Shown here: positions 8,798 through 17,531 of the stretch, piece by piece
How positions within the stretch are numbered: the stretch's first letter is position 1
How the letters are laid out: each line of letters begins with the position of its first letter
NCBI RefSeq assembly: GCF_016793825.1
Contig: NZ_JAEULM010000023.1
Location: 62,001-126,000 of the forward strand
Source: Sphingopyxis sp.
GTDB taxonomy: Bacteria; Pseudomonadota; Alphaproteobacteria; Sphingomonadales; Sphingomonadaceae
DNA length: 64,000 bases
Direction: 5' to 3'
The notes under the pieces: generated by a model
The model's input: the letters and a program-made list of their open reading frames with translations, nothing else
The model's database searches: none
Told to the model about the DNA's origin: nothing
Program-made: the position numbers and the translations under genes

Positions 8798-10411
8798 ATG
8801 CTCGATTTCCCGCGCTGGAAGACTATCGGCATCAGTATCATATTGGTGCTGGGCATCGTCTTTTCCATTCCCAGCTTCGTCCCTGAAAGAATCACCCAGA
8901 ACCTGCCGGGTTTCCTGCAGGCCAAGGTGAACCTGGGCCTTGACCTTGCCGGTGGCAGCCATCTGTTGCTCGAGGCCGACGTCGCCGATCTTCAGAAGAC
9001 ACAGCTGGCGAATATGGAAAAGACCGTGCGAACCGCGATGCGCGGCGAACGCGGTCCCGACGACGATATCGCGATCGGCGAACTATCGACCGCGGGCGGC
9101 AAGATCAGCTTCCTGGTTCGCGATCAGTCGAAACTCGACGCTGCGCGTGACCGGCTGTTCAGCGAGACACAGGGTGCCGGCATGACCGGGCAGCGCGATT
9201 GGAGCATCGACATTGTCGACACGACGCGCATCGTGATGACCCCGACCGCGGCGGGCCAGCGGCAGGCGATCGCCAACGCGATGGATACGGCGCGCGACAT
9301 CATCGACAAGCGAGTCAACGCCCTCGGCACGCGCGAGCCAACGATCATTCGCCAGGGCGACGATCGCATCGTCGTGCAGGTTCCGGGGCTTCAGGATCCG
9401 CAGCAACTCAAAGACCTGATCGGCAAGACCGCGCGGCTCGAGTTCCGGATGGTCGACCCCAACGCCGATCCGAACGAAGCCGCCGCGGGCAGGGCACCGG
9501 TGGGTAGCGAAATTGTCCCCTATGCCGAAGGCGCAAGTGCCGGTGCACCGTTTGAAGTGCTGCGCCGCCAGGTGATGATCAGCGGCGAACAGTTGATCAA
9601 TGCTCAGCAAAGCTATGATCCGCAGTCGGGTCAGCCGGTCGTCACCATCCGGTTCGATTCGGGTGGGTCCGCGACCTTCGCGAAAGTTACCGCGCAGAAC
9701 GTCGGCAAGCGTTTCGCGATGGTCCTGGACGGCAAGGTTCTGTCGGCGCCGTCGATCAACGAACCGATCCTGGGCGGCAGCGCGCAGATTTCGGGTAGCT
9801 TCTCCGTCGCAAGCGCGAACAATCTTGCGATCTCGCTGCGTTCGGGTGCGCTGCCGGTGAAGATGACGGTCGTCGAGGAACGCACGGTCACGCCCGAACT
9901 GGGCAAGGATTCGATCCGCAAGGGCGCCATCGCGGGCATTATCGCCACGGTCGCGGTGCTGGTTCTGATGATGGTGGTGTACGGCCGCTTCGGCATTTAT
10001 GCGTGCATCGCGCTGTTCTTCAACATCTTCCTGATCATCGCGACGATGGCGGCGTTCAATGCGACGCTGACGCTCCCCGGCATCGCCGGTTTCGTGCTGA
10101 CCATCGGGGCGGCGGTCGATGCGAACGTGCTGATCAACGAGCGCATACGCGAGGAACTGAAACGCGGACGACGAGTCTTCCAGGCCGTCGAACTCGGCTA
10201 TTCGGAAGCCAGCCGTGCGATTTTCGATGCGAACGTCACCAACGTCATCGCCGCGGCGCTGATGTTCTGGTTCGGGTCGGGCCCGATCAAGGGCTTTGCG
10301 GTGGTGCTGACCATCGGCATCGTCACCAGCGTCTTCACCGCCGTTACCGTCACGCGCCTGTTTGCAGCCCGCTGGCTGCATGCGAAGCGCCCGACGTCGA
10401 TCAACATTTAA
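8798..10411 (+). CDS. secD: Protein translocase subunit SecD
   Basis: A 537-residue RND-family inner-membrane protein that uses the proton gradient to pull exported proteins from the SecYEG channel. A first transmembrane helix near residues 8-28 is followed by the motif VNLGLDLAGGSHLLLE, a large periplasmic P1 domain, and a C-terminal block of five helices containing GAAVDANVLINERIREELKRG. The length fits the alphaproteobacterial form. secF follows after 16 bases. Confidence 0.97.
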   Translation: MLDFPRWKTIGISIILVLGIVFSIPSFVPERITQNLPGFLQAKVNLGLDLAGGSHLLLEADVADLQKTQLANMEKTVRTAMRGERGPDDDIAIGELSTAGGKISFLVRDQSKLDAARDRLFSETQGAGMTGQRDWSIDIVDTTRIVMTPTAAGQRQAIANAMDTARDIIDKRVNALGTREPTIIRQGDDRIVVQVPGLQDPQQLKDLIGKTARLEFRMVDPNADPNEAAAGRAPVGSEIVPYAEGASAGAPFEVLRRQVMISGEQLINAQQSYDPQSGQPVVTIRFDSGGSATFAKVTAQNVGKRFAMVLDGKVLSAPSINEPILGGSAQISGSFSVASANNLAISLRSGALPVKMTVVEERTVTPELGKDSIRKGAIAGIIATVAVLVLMMVVYGRFGIYACIALFFNIFLIIATMAAFNATLTLPGIAGFVLTIGAAVDANVLINERIREELKRGRRVFQAVELGYSEASRAIFDANVTNVIAAALMFWFGSGPIKGFAVVLTIGIVTSVFTAVTVTRLFAARWLHAKRPTSINI

Positions 10412-10427
10412 GGAAAGGGAGCGAACC

Positions 10428-11408
10428 ATGCGTCTCCTGAAACTCGTTCCGGACGACACGAACATCCAGTTCCTGAAATGGCGGAACATCGCCATGGCGA
10501 TCAGCTTCGTCTCGATTGTGCTGTCGATCGTGCTGGTCGCGGTGCGCGGACTTAATCTGGGCGTCGATTTCGTCGGCGGGCAGTCGGTGCGCGTCGAATT
10601 CACCCAGGCGATGCCGTCGATCGACGTGATTCGCGAAAAGGTTGACGCCATCGGGCTCGGCGAGCCGACGATCCAGCAATTCGGGTCGGACAAGGCCGTA
10701 TCGGTGCGTACCGCCCTTCCCGAAGGCGACAAGGCTGCCGCCGACCGCGCGGGCAAGCAACTGGTTCAGGGCATTCAGAAGGCGTTTCCGACGGCCAAAA
10801 CCGGATCGGTCGAGACTGTCTCGGGGAAGGTGTCGGACGAACTGATCCGGACCGGCGCGCTCAGCCTCGCGCTCGCGATGCTGGGCATCTCGATCTATAT
10901 CTGGGTACGGTTCGAATGGCAGTTCGGGGTCGGGGCGCTGTTCGCGCTGTTCCACGACGTCACGTTGACGTTCGGGTTCTTTGCGCTGACGCAGATGCAG
11001 TTCGACCTCAACATCGTGGCGGCGTTGCTGACGATCATCGGCTATTCGCTCAACGATACGATTGTGGTGTTCGACCGTGTGCGCGAAAATCTCAAGAAAT
11101 ATCGCAAGATGGAGATTATCCCGCTGCTTGACCTCAGCCTCAACGAGACGTTGTCGCGGACGGTGATGACCAGCCTTTCGATGCTGATCGCGCTGACAAT
11201 GCTGCTGGTCTTTGGACCCGATGTGATCTTTGGCTTCACTGCGGCGATGCTGCTCGGCATTTTCATCGGCACCTATTCGTCGATCTATATGTCGGCGCCG
11301 ATCCTCGTATGGCTGAAGGTTGGCCCTGACAGCTTTGTGCCGCGCACCAGTGCAGCTTCCGCCGGTGCGGAACGCATCGAGCGCAAGGACGACGGCGCGG
11401 TGGTGTAG
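10428..11408 (+). CDS. secF: Protein translocase subunit SecF
   Basis: A 326-residue partner of SecD. It has transmembrane helix 1 near residue 20, the signature GLNLGVDFVGGQSVRVEF, a short periplasmic loop, and a five-helix bundle with IIGYSLNDTIVVFDRVREN. The ATG at 10428 has AAGGAAAGGGAG upstream. The frame is open further upstream into secD, but that extension is not needed. It is the last gene of yajC-secD-secF and converges on the glycosyltransferase gene. Confidence 0.97.
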   Translation: MRLLKLVPDDTNIQFLKWRNIAMAISFVSIVLSIVLVAVRGLNLGVDFVGGQSVRVEFTQAMPSIDVIREKVDAIGLGEPTIQQFGSDKAVSVRTALPEGDKAAADRAGKQLVQGIQKAFPTAKTGSVETVSGKVSDELIRTGALSLALAMLGISIYIWVRFEWQFGVGALFALFHDVTLTFGFFALTQMQFDLNIVAALLTIIGYSLNDTIVVFDRVRENLKKYRKMEIIPLLDLSLNETLSRTVMTSLSMLIALTMLLVFGPDVIFGFTAAMLLGIFIGTYSSIYMSAPILVWLKVGPDSFVPRTSAASAGAERIERKDDGAVV

Positions 11409-11435
11409 CTTTTCCGGCTGACGCCGGAGTCCGTC

Positions 11436-12614
11436 CTACGACCGGCCAGCGCAGCGGTGGAGATGGTCCGCAAGCTCGCGGCCGTTTCGGTCCCAATCGA
11501 ACCGGCCGTCGAGGCTGGCGGCCACATCGCCTTGCGAGGGCGGGTTGGCAAGGATCGCGCGCACGGCGGCGGCAATGGCCTCTGGCGTCCGCTCGACGAT
11601 CCGGCCGGCATGCGGTGACGTGACGAGTTCGGCGGCGCCTCCGGCGTCGCTGATGACGATGGGCGTGCCGCAGGCAAGCGCCTCGACCCACGCATTGGCG
11701 AGCCCCTCGCTTGCCGAGGGCATGACCACGACGTCGGCTGCACGATAGAGTTGGGGGAGGTCGGCATTGGCCACCGATCCGGGAAAATGGACGCGGTCGG
11801 CGACCCCGATCCGCTCCGCTTGAGCGCGGTAGCGTCCTTCCTCTTCGCCTGCTCCTGCGAGCCAATAGTGCGCGCCGGGCAGCATCGGCAGCGCGTCGAT
11901 GACGAGGGCTTGTCCCTTGCGCGCGATCAGTGCGCCGACGCTCAGGATAGCGGGCGCATCGCCCATGCCGAGTGCGGCCTTCGCGGCCTTGCGATCACCG
12001 GGATGGAAGCGGGCGGTGTCGATGCCGGTATAGTGAACCGCGACCTTTGCCGGATCGATGCCAAGTGCCGCCATGTCGCGCCGCATCGCATCGGATACGG
12101 CGAGGAGACCCGCCGCCTTTTCGGCCGCCCTGATCAGGGATGCCTTTGTGGCGGGATCATGCCCGAAATGGCTGATGTCGGCACCGCGCGCCTTGGCCGA
12201 AAAGGGCAGGCCGAGCGCAGCCGCGACCTGCATGGCAGCGGGGCCGTCGGGATAGAAGAACTGCGCATCGACGATATCGAACGACTGGCGGTCGACTGCC
12301 TTCAAGACGGCACGTGCGACCTGAGCGGGGTTGAAGCGCGCACCATAGCGCGGGATCAGCCTGAAACGCGGACGGTGGACGGTAAGGCCGCCCCACTCTT
12401 CGAATGTCGGAAGATCGCGCAGTGCACGGTACCGACGGTGGAGCGAAAGCGGGAAGGGCGGCAGGCCAACAGGTGCGACGATGGTGAGTGCGACGTTCGG
12501 CCGCGTCGCGAGCGCGCGCAGGCTTTTCTCGACGAACAGGCCGAAGTTCGGTCGCGCGCAGTCGGGGAACAGCGTCGCGATCGAAAGGACGCGCAGGGGC
12601 CGTTCGGCGGGCAC
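11436..12614 (-). CDS. GT4-family glycosyltransferase
   Basis: A 392-residue GT-B fold glycosyltransferase of family 4. The N-terminal acceptor domain (RVLSIATLFPDCARPNFGLFVEKS) and C-terminal nucleotide-sugar domain (ILSVGALIARKGQALVIDAL, then PSASEGLANAWVEALACGTP with the EX7E glutamates) are typical. It probably acts on cell-surface glycans. The substrate is not predictable. The GTG start at 12612-12614 directly follows the TAA of the upstream XRE gene, so it is probably translated from the regulator's transcript. Confidence 0.88.
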   Translation of the reverse strand: MPAERPLRVLSIATLFPDCARPNFGLFVEKSLRALATRPNVALTIVAPVGLPPFPLSLHRRYRALRDLPTFEEWGGLTVHRPRFRLIPRYGARFNPAQVARAVLKAVDRQSFDIVDAQFFYPDGPAAMQVAAALGLPFSAKARGADISHFGHDPATKASLIRAAEKAAGLLAVSDAMRRDMAALGIDPAKVAVHYTGIDTARFHPGDRKAAKAALGMGDAPAILSVGALIARKGQALVIDALPMLPGAHYWLAGAGEEEGRYRAQAERIGVADRVHFPGSVANADLPQLYRAADVVVMPSASEGLANAWVEALACGTPIVISDAGGAAELVTSPHAGRIVERTPEAIAAAVRAILANPPSQGDVAASLDGRFDWDRNGRELADHLHRCAGRS

Positions 12615-13175
12615 TTAAAGGGTGCGGATCAAGCGGACAGCGACGGCGGCCCATGGTGGATTGCTGACGACCTGTTGCCGCTGACCAGTACCGAGCGGGA
12701 GCAGATGGAGCTTCTCGCCATCGACGTTGAGCAGGCGCGCAAAGAAGAAGCGGCCCGCCGGCCTTGGCACGAGGAGGTCGCGATTCAACGCCGCCGCCCA
12801 GTCGGTCTCGATCCGGCGACACCAGATTTCGTCGCCGGCGCGATAATCGCCGATCGACGAGGTGACGCGCACGGCGAGCATATCTTCGTTCGGGCGTGCC
12901 GTGAGCGCCTGTTCGACGCGCGTCGGCGCCTGTGCGCCTTCCGCGCCAAGGTGCGCGGTGATGGTGAGCTGCGTATCCTGCGGCAACTGCACGAGTTCCG
13001 CGGCCTCGACCCCCAGCGCCCGGGCGATGCGGTTCATCCAGCCAAGCGACAGCGTGCGTGTGCCGGTTTCTAGGCGGCCGATCGTCTGGGCGGTGGTGGG
13101 CGGGTCGCAGCGCTGGCCGACTTCCTCGAGCGTCAGGCCCTTGGCGCGGCGGACGGCGCGGATGCTGTTGATCAT
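12615..13175 (-). CDS. XRE-family regulator with S24-like C-terminal domain
   Basis: A 186-residue repressor-like protein. Residues 1-62 form a Cro/CI helix-turn-helix (AVRRAKGLTLEEVGQRCD, TTAQTIGRLETG). The C-terminal half resembles the beta-fold of LexA/CI repressors (MLAVRVTSSIGDYRAGDEIW). The usual self-cleavage Ser/Lys pair is not evident, so autocleavage is unlikely. It is divergent from the DUF6456 gene across an 87-base gap, a position suited to controlling that gene. In Caulobacter an XRE repressor (RogA) controls the GafYZ activators of a GTA. Equivalence here is inference. Confidence 0.8.
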   Translation of the reverse strand: MINSIRAVRRAKGLTLEEVGQRCDPPTTAQTIGRLETGTRTLSLGWMNRIARALGVEAAELVQLPQDTQLTITAHLGAEGAQAPTRVEQALTARPNEDMLAVRVTSSIGDYRAGDEIWCRRIETDWAAALNRDLLVPRPAGRFFFARLLNVDGEKLHLLPLGTGQRQQVVSNPPWAAVAVRLIRTL

Positions 13176-13190
13176 AGCCTATCCTTGAAT

Positions 13191-13203
13191 AACCAAATCG
13201 GTT
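13191..13203. promoter_or_regulatory. Candidate operator between XRE and DUF6456 genes
   Basis: AACC-AAATC-GGTT is a short inverted repeat, 16 bases upstream of the XRE gene start codon and within the only space shared by the divergent pair. It would suit an autoregulating XRE dimer. The arms are only 4 bases, so the call is tentative. Confidence 0.3.
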
Positions 13204-13207
13204 TTTT

Positions 13208-13233
13208 CTTTCCTACAAAATAATCCAATGTCA
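13208..13233 (+). promoter_or_regulatory. Candidate GTA control element, copy C (partial)
   Basis: CTTTCCTA is followed after 6 bases by AATCCAATGTCA, ending 29 bases before the DUF6456 start codon on the same strand. CTTTCCTACA is identical to copy B at 34669-34694. The second box matches ACCCATATGGTT at only 5 of 12 positions. Its orientation and distance to the gene resemble the two better copies. Confidence 0.35.
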
Positions 13234-13262
13234 AGCGCGGCGTACCCATCAAGGAGAATCGC

Positions 13263-13745
13263 ATGACCCAACGCCGACTCGCAACACGGATCCATCCCGA
13301 CGATGGCCTCGATCCCGACAAGATCGGGTCGCAGACGATGCGGCGCGTCACGGTGAATATCGCGGAAAGCCCGATTGCCTGGCTTGCCGCGCGCGGGATG
13401 CTCACTGCGGGGCAACTCGCGGCGGGCGAACGGTTGCGCGCGGATTATGAGCGTGCCGGACTGTCCGCGCGCGTTACGATGCGGTGGGACGCGGCGCCCC
13501 CCGCGAAGAGCCGTGGCGGGGGACGGGCGTTGGACGCTTCGCTGGCGCGGATCGATGCGCATCGGCGTTTTCATGCCGCGATCGATCAGGTCGGGCCTGG
13601 ACTCGCCGATATCTGCTGGCGCGTTGTCTGCGCGGGCGAGGGTATTGGCGGCGCCGAGAAGGCGCTGGGTTGGCCGTCGCGGTCCGGGAAGCTGGTTCTG
13701 GGGTTGGCGCTCGATCGGCTGGCACGATTCTATGGAACGCGATGA
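13263..13745 (+). CDS. DUF6456 protein, GafA/GafZ-type GTA activator candidate
   Basis: A 160-residue protein that I match by eye to the DUF6456 family. Supporting signatures are NIAESPIAWLAARG near residue 37, FxAGERLRADYERA near residue 55, RIDAHRRFHAAIDQVGPGLA near residue 100, and the terminal GWPSRSGKLVLGLALDRLARFYG. The same domain forms the C-terminal part of the Rhodobacter GTA activator GafA and corresponds to Caulobacter GafZ. It has a clear AAGGAG 7 bases before the ATG. It is divergent from an XRE regulator. A role in switching on GTA genes is inference from the family. Confidence 0.75.
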   Translation: MTQRRLATRIHPDDGLDPDKIGSQTMRRVTVNIAESPIAWLAARGMLTAGQLAAGERLRADYERAGLSARVTMRWDAAPPAKSRGGGRALDASLARIDAHRRFHAAIDQVGPGLADICWRVVCAGEGIGGAEKALGWPSRSGKLVLGLALDRLARFYGTR

Positions 13746-13798
13746 CGATAATCCGAGATCGGCCGCAAGGCCTTGATCACGCCCAACGCGGACGGCTT

Positions 13799-15574
13799 TT
13801 ATCCGAGCGCCTCTACCTCTTCCGCCAGCGCCAGCCAGCGATCCTCCGCCGCCGCCTTTTCGTTGCGCAGCGCGTCGAGCTTTGCGGTCAGCGCGGTGAA
13901 GCGCGTATTGTCTCGTGTGAACAGGCCGCCGTCGGAAAGGTCGGTTTCGATCTTCGCCATTTCCCTTTCGATCTCCTCTATCCGGCCCGGCAGCATGTCA
14001 TAGTCGCGCTGGTCCTTGTAGCTGAGCTTTTTGCGGGCGGTCGGAGGCGGCGGCGGGGCGGCCGCTGCGGCTTTCGTTTTGGTGGCGCCAGGCTTCACGC
14101 GCTTGGCCTCCCAATCGGCATAGCCGCCCGCGACGATGTCCACCTTGCCCGACCCGTCGAGACCGAGCGTGACGGTCACGGTCCGATCGAGGAAGTCGCG
14201 GTCGTGGCTGACGAGCAGCACGGTGCCTTCATAGTCGGCAATGACTTCCTGAAGCAGATCGAGCGTTTCAAGGTCCAGATCGTTGGTTGGTTCGTCGAGG
14301 ACGAGCAGATTCGATTCGCGGGCGAACTCGCGCGCGAGGAGCAGGCGCGAGCGTTCGCCGCCAGAAAGCGCGCCGACGCTTGCCTCCGCAATTGCGGGAT
14401 CGAAGAGGAAATCCTTGAGATAGCCCTGAATATGCTTTTTGACGCCGCGCACTTCGACCCAGTCGCCACCGTCGGCAAGAATGTCGCGCACGCTCTTGTC
14501 GGGGGCGAGCAGGCTGCGTTGCTGGTCGATGACGATACCGTCGAGTGTTGGCGCGAGCGTGACCGTGCCCTCGTCGGGCTGGATCTCGCCGGTAAGCAGC
14601 TTGAGCAAGGTCGATTTGCCGGCCCCGTTCGCGCCGACGATACCGATGCGGTCGCCGCGTTGGACGCGAAAATCGAAGTCCCTGATGATCGTACGGTCCC
14701 CGAATCGCTTGGTGATATGGTCTGCGACGATTACCGATTTCGATCGGACATCGTCGTTGGCGAGGCCGAGCTTGGCGACCCCCGGCCCGCCAATCATCGC
14801 GGCACGGGTCGCGCGCATTTCCTTCAGCTTCTCAAGCCGACCCTGATTGCGCTTGCGCCGGGCGGTAACTCCACGTTCGAGCCAGTGCGCTTCAAGCCGC
14901 AGCCGCGAATCAAGCCGCTGTGCCGCACGCGCTTCCTCTGCGAATACCGCTTCGGTCCATTCGTCGAAGCCGCCGAAGCCGATCTCCTTGCGGCGGATAC
15001 TGCCGCGGTCGAGCCACAGGGTCTGGCGGGTCAGGCGCGTCAGGAAGGTGCGGTCGTGACTGATGACGACGAAAGCCCCGGTGTAGCGCGACAGCCAGTT
15101 TTCGAGCCAGTCGATCGCCGCAAGATCGAGATGGTTCGTCGGTTCGTCGAGCAGCAGCACGTCCGGATCCTGCGCGAGCGCGCGGGCAATCGCGGCGCGG
15201 CGGCGTTCTCCGCCCGAGGCGCTGCTCGCGGTGCGGCTCATGTCGATGCCAAGCTGGTCGGCGATCGCTGCGACGGCGTGGTCCTCGGGCGCGTCCGGGC
15301 CGGCGGTCGCGTAGTCCATCAACGTATCGAACGTCGATAGATAGGGTTCCTGTTCGAGGATCACGACATGCGTGCCGGGGACGATCGTTCGCTTGCCCTT
15401 GTCGGCGTCGATGCGGTTCGCGAGCAGTTTCAGAAGCGTCGTCTTGCCCGCGCCGTTGCGGCCAATGAGCGCCAGTCGGTCGCGCGCGCCAATATAGATG
15501 TCGAGATCCTGGAACAGCCAACCGCTGCCCTGCACGAGGCCCAGGCCCTCATATGATAAGATCGGTGCTGCCAT
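13799..15574 (-). CDS. ABC-F family ATPase (Uup-like)
   Basis: A 591-residue soluble protein with two ABC ATPase domains and no membrane segment. Domain 1 has GRNGAGKTTLLK, SGGERRRAAIARAL and LLLDEPTNHLD. Domain 2 has GANGAGKSTLLK, LSGGERSRLLLAREF and LVLDEPTNDLD. A charged C-terminal coiled coil follows a Pro/Ala linker ([14 protein letters not shown]), as in Uup. ABC-F proteins act on ribosomes or nucleic acids rather than in transport. I chose the ATG at 15574 because the N-terminus APILSYEGLGL matches the family. The frame extends 18 codons further upstream. Confidence 0.9.
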   Translation of the reverse strand: MAAPILSYEGLGLVQGSGWLFQDLDIYIGARDRLALIGRNGAGKTTLLKLLANRIDADKGKRTIVPGTHVVILEQEPYLSTFDTLMDYATAGPDAPEDHAVAAIADQLGIDMSRTASSASGGERRRAAIARALAQDPDVLLLDEPTNHLDLAAIDWLENWLSRYTGAFVVISHDRTFLTRLTRQTLWLDRGSIRRKEIGFGGFDEWTEAVFAEEARAAQRLDSRLRLEAHWLERGVTARRKRNQGRLEKLKEMRATRAAMIGGPGVAKLGLANDDVRSKSVIVADHITKRFGDRTIIRDFDFRVQRGDRIGIVGANGAGKSTLLKLLTGEIQPDEGTVTLAPTLDGIVIDQQRSLLAPDKSVRDILADGGDWVEVRGVKKHIQGYLKDFLFDPAIAEASVGALSGGERSRLLLAREFARESNLLVLDEPTNDLDLETLDLLQEVIADYEGTVLLVSHDRDFLDRTVTVTLGLDGSGKVDIVAGGYADWEAKRVKPGATKTKAAAAAPPPPPTARKKLSYKDQRDYDMLPGRIEEIEREMAKIETDLSDGGLFTRDNTRFTALTAKLDALRNEKAAAEDRWLALAEEVEALG

Positions 15575-15708
15575 GATGAACGGCGGGCTAGCGACCCGTT
15601 CAGCCTCATGCAAGCGCGACGGATGCAAAGGCCGGAACGGGTCCGCTCCGTCAGCGTTACGGAGTGGAGATCAGCGAATGCCGGAACTCCGGTTCACAGG
15701 AGAATGAA

Positions 15709-16452
15709 ATGACGAAGCAAATGCTCACCGCTATGACGGCCGGACTGATGTTGGCGGCCGCGGCCCCGGCGGTGGCCCAGCAAGGAGGTTCGACCGTGAC
15801 GACAGCGACGACGCAGGGGCCGATCCTAAGCTTTTCGGTGAGCGAGGAGGTGCGTTCGCGTCCCGATCAGGCGACTGTCGGCGCCGGGGTGACGACGACC
15901 GCGCCGACCGCGGTCGAAGCGATGCGCCTCAACGCCGCAGCGATGGACAAGCTGATCGCCGCCGCCAAGGCGCGCGGGATCAAGGCGCAGGATATCCAGA
16001 CGAACGGCATCAATCTGTCGCCGCAATATGATTATAATAATCGCGGCGATGGCCAGCCGCCACGCTTCCTCGGATATCAGGTGTCGAACAGCGTCCGCGC
16101 GACGACGTCGAAGATCGATGATATCGGGCCGTTGCTCGATGCGCTGGTCGCGGCGGGCGGGACCAATGTCGACGGCCCTTGGTTCGGAATGAAGGACCCC
16201 GATGCGCAGCTCGTCGGTGCGCGCGGCAGTGCGATCAAAGCGGCCGAGGCCAAGGCAGCAGATTATGCCAAGCTTGCGGGCTATCGTGGCGTTGAGCTGG
16301 TGTCTATCGGCGAAGGCAGCTTCGGCGCTCAGCCGCCGATGCCGATGGTACGATTGCAGGCGATGGATGCCGCCGGCAAGGCGACTCCGGTCGAACCCGG
16401 ACAGGTCGCGAATACGCTGACGCTCAGCTTTCAGTACCGGCTCGTTCGGTAG
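15709..16452 (+). CDS. Periplasmic SIMPL-domain (DUF541) protein
   Basis: A 247-residue secreted protein with a signal peptide ending APAVAQ. It is followed by the SIMPL/DUF541 fold: VSEEVRSRPDQATVGAGVTTT, the KARGIKAQDIQTNGINLSPQYDY segment, and a C-terminal TLTLSFQYRL strand. The family resembles BP26/OMP28. Its role is poorly understood and probably envelope- or oxidative-stress-related. CAGGAG sits 9 bases before the ATG. Confidence 0.88.
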   Translation: MTKQMLTAMTAGLMLAAAAPAVAQQGGSTVTTATTQGPILSFSVSEEVRSRPDQATVGAGVTTTAPTAVEAMRLNAAAMDKLIAAAKARGIKAQDIQTNGINLSPQYDYNNRGDGQPPRFLGYQVSNSVRATTSKIDDIGPLLDALVAAGGTNVDGPWFGMKDPDAQLVGARGSAIKAAEAKAADYAKLAGYRGVELVSIGEGSFGAQPPMPMVRLQAMDAAGKATPVEPGQVANTLTLSFQYRLVR

Positions 16453-16552
16453 TCAATCTGGCCACCGTTCGTGTCGGGCGACGTCAAGGCGCTTGCCGGG
16501 GCGGGCTTGTCCTGCTGCAGGGGCTTCCGGCTTCGCCCGATGCGGACGGGGT

Positions 16553-17233
16553 TCAGCCGAGTTCGCCGTGGGCCCACGGCCAAGGGCGTTCGCGGAACCA
16601 CTTGGTGATGATATATTTGCGTCCCTTGCGCACTTTCATCCCATGGTGAAGCGTTTCGGGGTTGGGGGTGCCGTCGGGACGGATGTTGTTCCAGGCGAGC
16701 AGCTTGCCGGTTTCGGGCTGATGCATCTTGCCGGTCGATAAAAAGCGCGTCGCGCCGCCGGCGGCCGGTTCGTTGAGATAGACCATCAAGGTCCAGCTCC
16801 GCTGGCCCGGAATCGCGCAATAGGTTTCCCAATCGGCGCCGTCGGGGTCGAAATAGTCCGTGTGCGCCTTGAACTCTTCTCCCACGTCGTAGCGCTGGCC
16901 CTGCAGCGGCTCGCCATATTCAAGCGGGATGCCGACGAGTTCGTGCAGCCGGTTGTTCACGGTAACGACGAGCGGGTTTCGGTGGTCAAGGTCGCACGTC
17001 GAACTGGTGCGAAATGCGTCGTCGCCATTGGGGTCGGCGATTGTCGACGGGCGGGCGTTGCCGTCGATCAATGCCATTAGCCCGATGCAGGCCTCGGGAT
17101 CGAGGAAGCGCGGAAGCATGAACTGCTGAAGCGTTGGCGAGGGCGAACGCCGGATGCCTGGAACGACCGCAAGCCGATCGGCAGCGCAGTCGGCGCCCGA
17201 GGTTGTCATGTCGACCTGTTCATTGTCAGCCAT
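16553..17233 (-). CDS. Prolyl 4-hydroxylase-like 2OG-Fe(II) oxygenase
   Basis: A 226-residue cytoplasmic enzyme with the double-stranded beta-helix iron site: HxD in EFKAHTDYF near residue 123, the distal His in LHHGMKV near residue 199, and the 2-oxoglutarate-binding Lys in KYIITKWFRERP. It resembles bacterial procollagen-proline hydroxylase-like proteins. The substrate is unknown. The N-terminal 30 residues are not conserved in pattern. Confidence 0.85.
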   Translation of the reverse strand: MADNEQVDMTTSGADCAADRLAVVPGIRRSPSPTLQQFMLPRFLDPEACIGLMALIDGNARPSTIADPNGDDAFRTSSTCDLDHRNPLVVTVNNRLHELVGIPLEYGEPLQGQRYDVGEEFKAHTDYFDPDGADWETYCAIPGQRSWTLMVYLNEPAAGGATRFLSTGKMHQPETGKLLAWNNIRPDGTPNPETLHHGMKVRKGRKYIITKWFRERPWPWAHGELG

Positions 17234-17345
17234 GCTGCGCTTTTAGTGAGGCCATCGCTCGCGAACAATGCTTGACGAAAGGGGGCGGCCGCGCCTATCG
17301 CCGCGCGCTGTCGAGGCTGCTTTGCGCACTCTCGTCGCTGATGTG

Positions 17346-17422
17346 GCGACCATAGCTCAGTTGGTTAGAGCGCCGGTTTGTGGTACCGGAGGTCGCGGGT
17401 TCGAGCCCCGTTGGTCGCCCCA
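17346..17422 (+). tRNA. tRNA-His (anticodon GTG)
   Basis: Acceptor GCGACCA/TGGTCGC, D-stem GCTC/GAGC, anticodon loop TTGTGGT (GTG) and T-loop TTCGAGC are all present. C73 and CCA follow at 17419-17422. A G at 17345 is available as the encoded extra 5' G(-1) that pairs with C73. The nearest downstream gene is an amino-acid dehydrogenase. Confidence 0.95.
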
Positions 17423-17531
17423 TTCTTCGCAAATGTCGCGAGCCGGCGGACGGCAGCCGAAACGGCGTGACTCGGCGCACCTATTTGATTATTACATCTT
17501 TGCGTAATTTTTTAACGTGAGGATTCTTGCC

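Noticed and set aside
9083-10756. Long open frame (557 codons) antisense to secD/secF
   Set aside because: Arg/Asp-rich composition typical of an antisense shadow in GC-rich DNA; secD and secF are certain on the other strand.
13206-13234. TTGACA on the minus strand as a promoter for the XRE gene
   Set aside because: A -35-like TTGACA is present, but no acceptable -10 box follows at 16-18 bases.
13242-13249. GTACCCAT near the DUF6456 ribosome site, matching part of copy A
   Set aside because: Only 8 bases, wrong distance to the gene, and overlapping the ribosome-binding region; likely chance.
13484-15340. Long plus-strand open frame (618 codons) across the ABC-F gene
   Set aside because: It starts inside the DUF6456 gene and runs antisense to a clear ABC-F ATPase with all ATPase motifs; composition is shadow-like.
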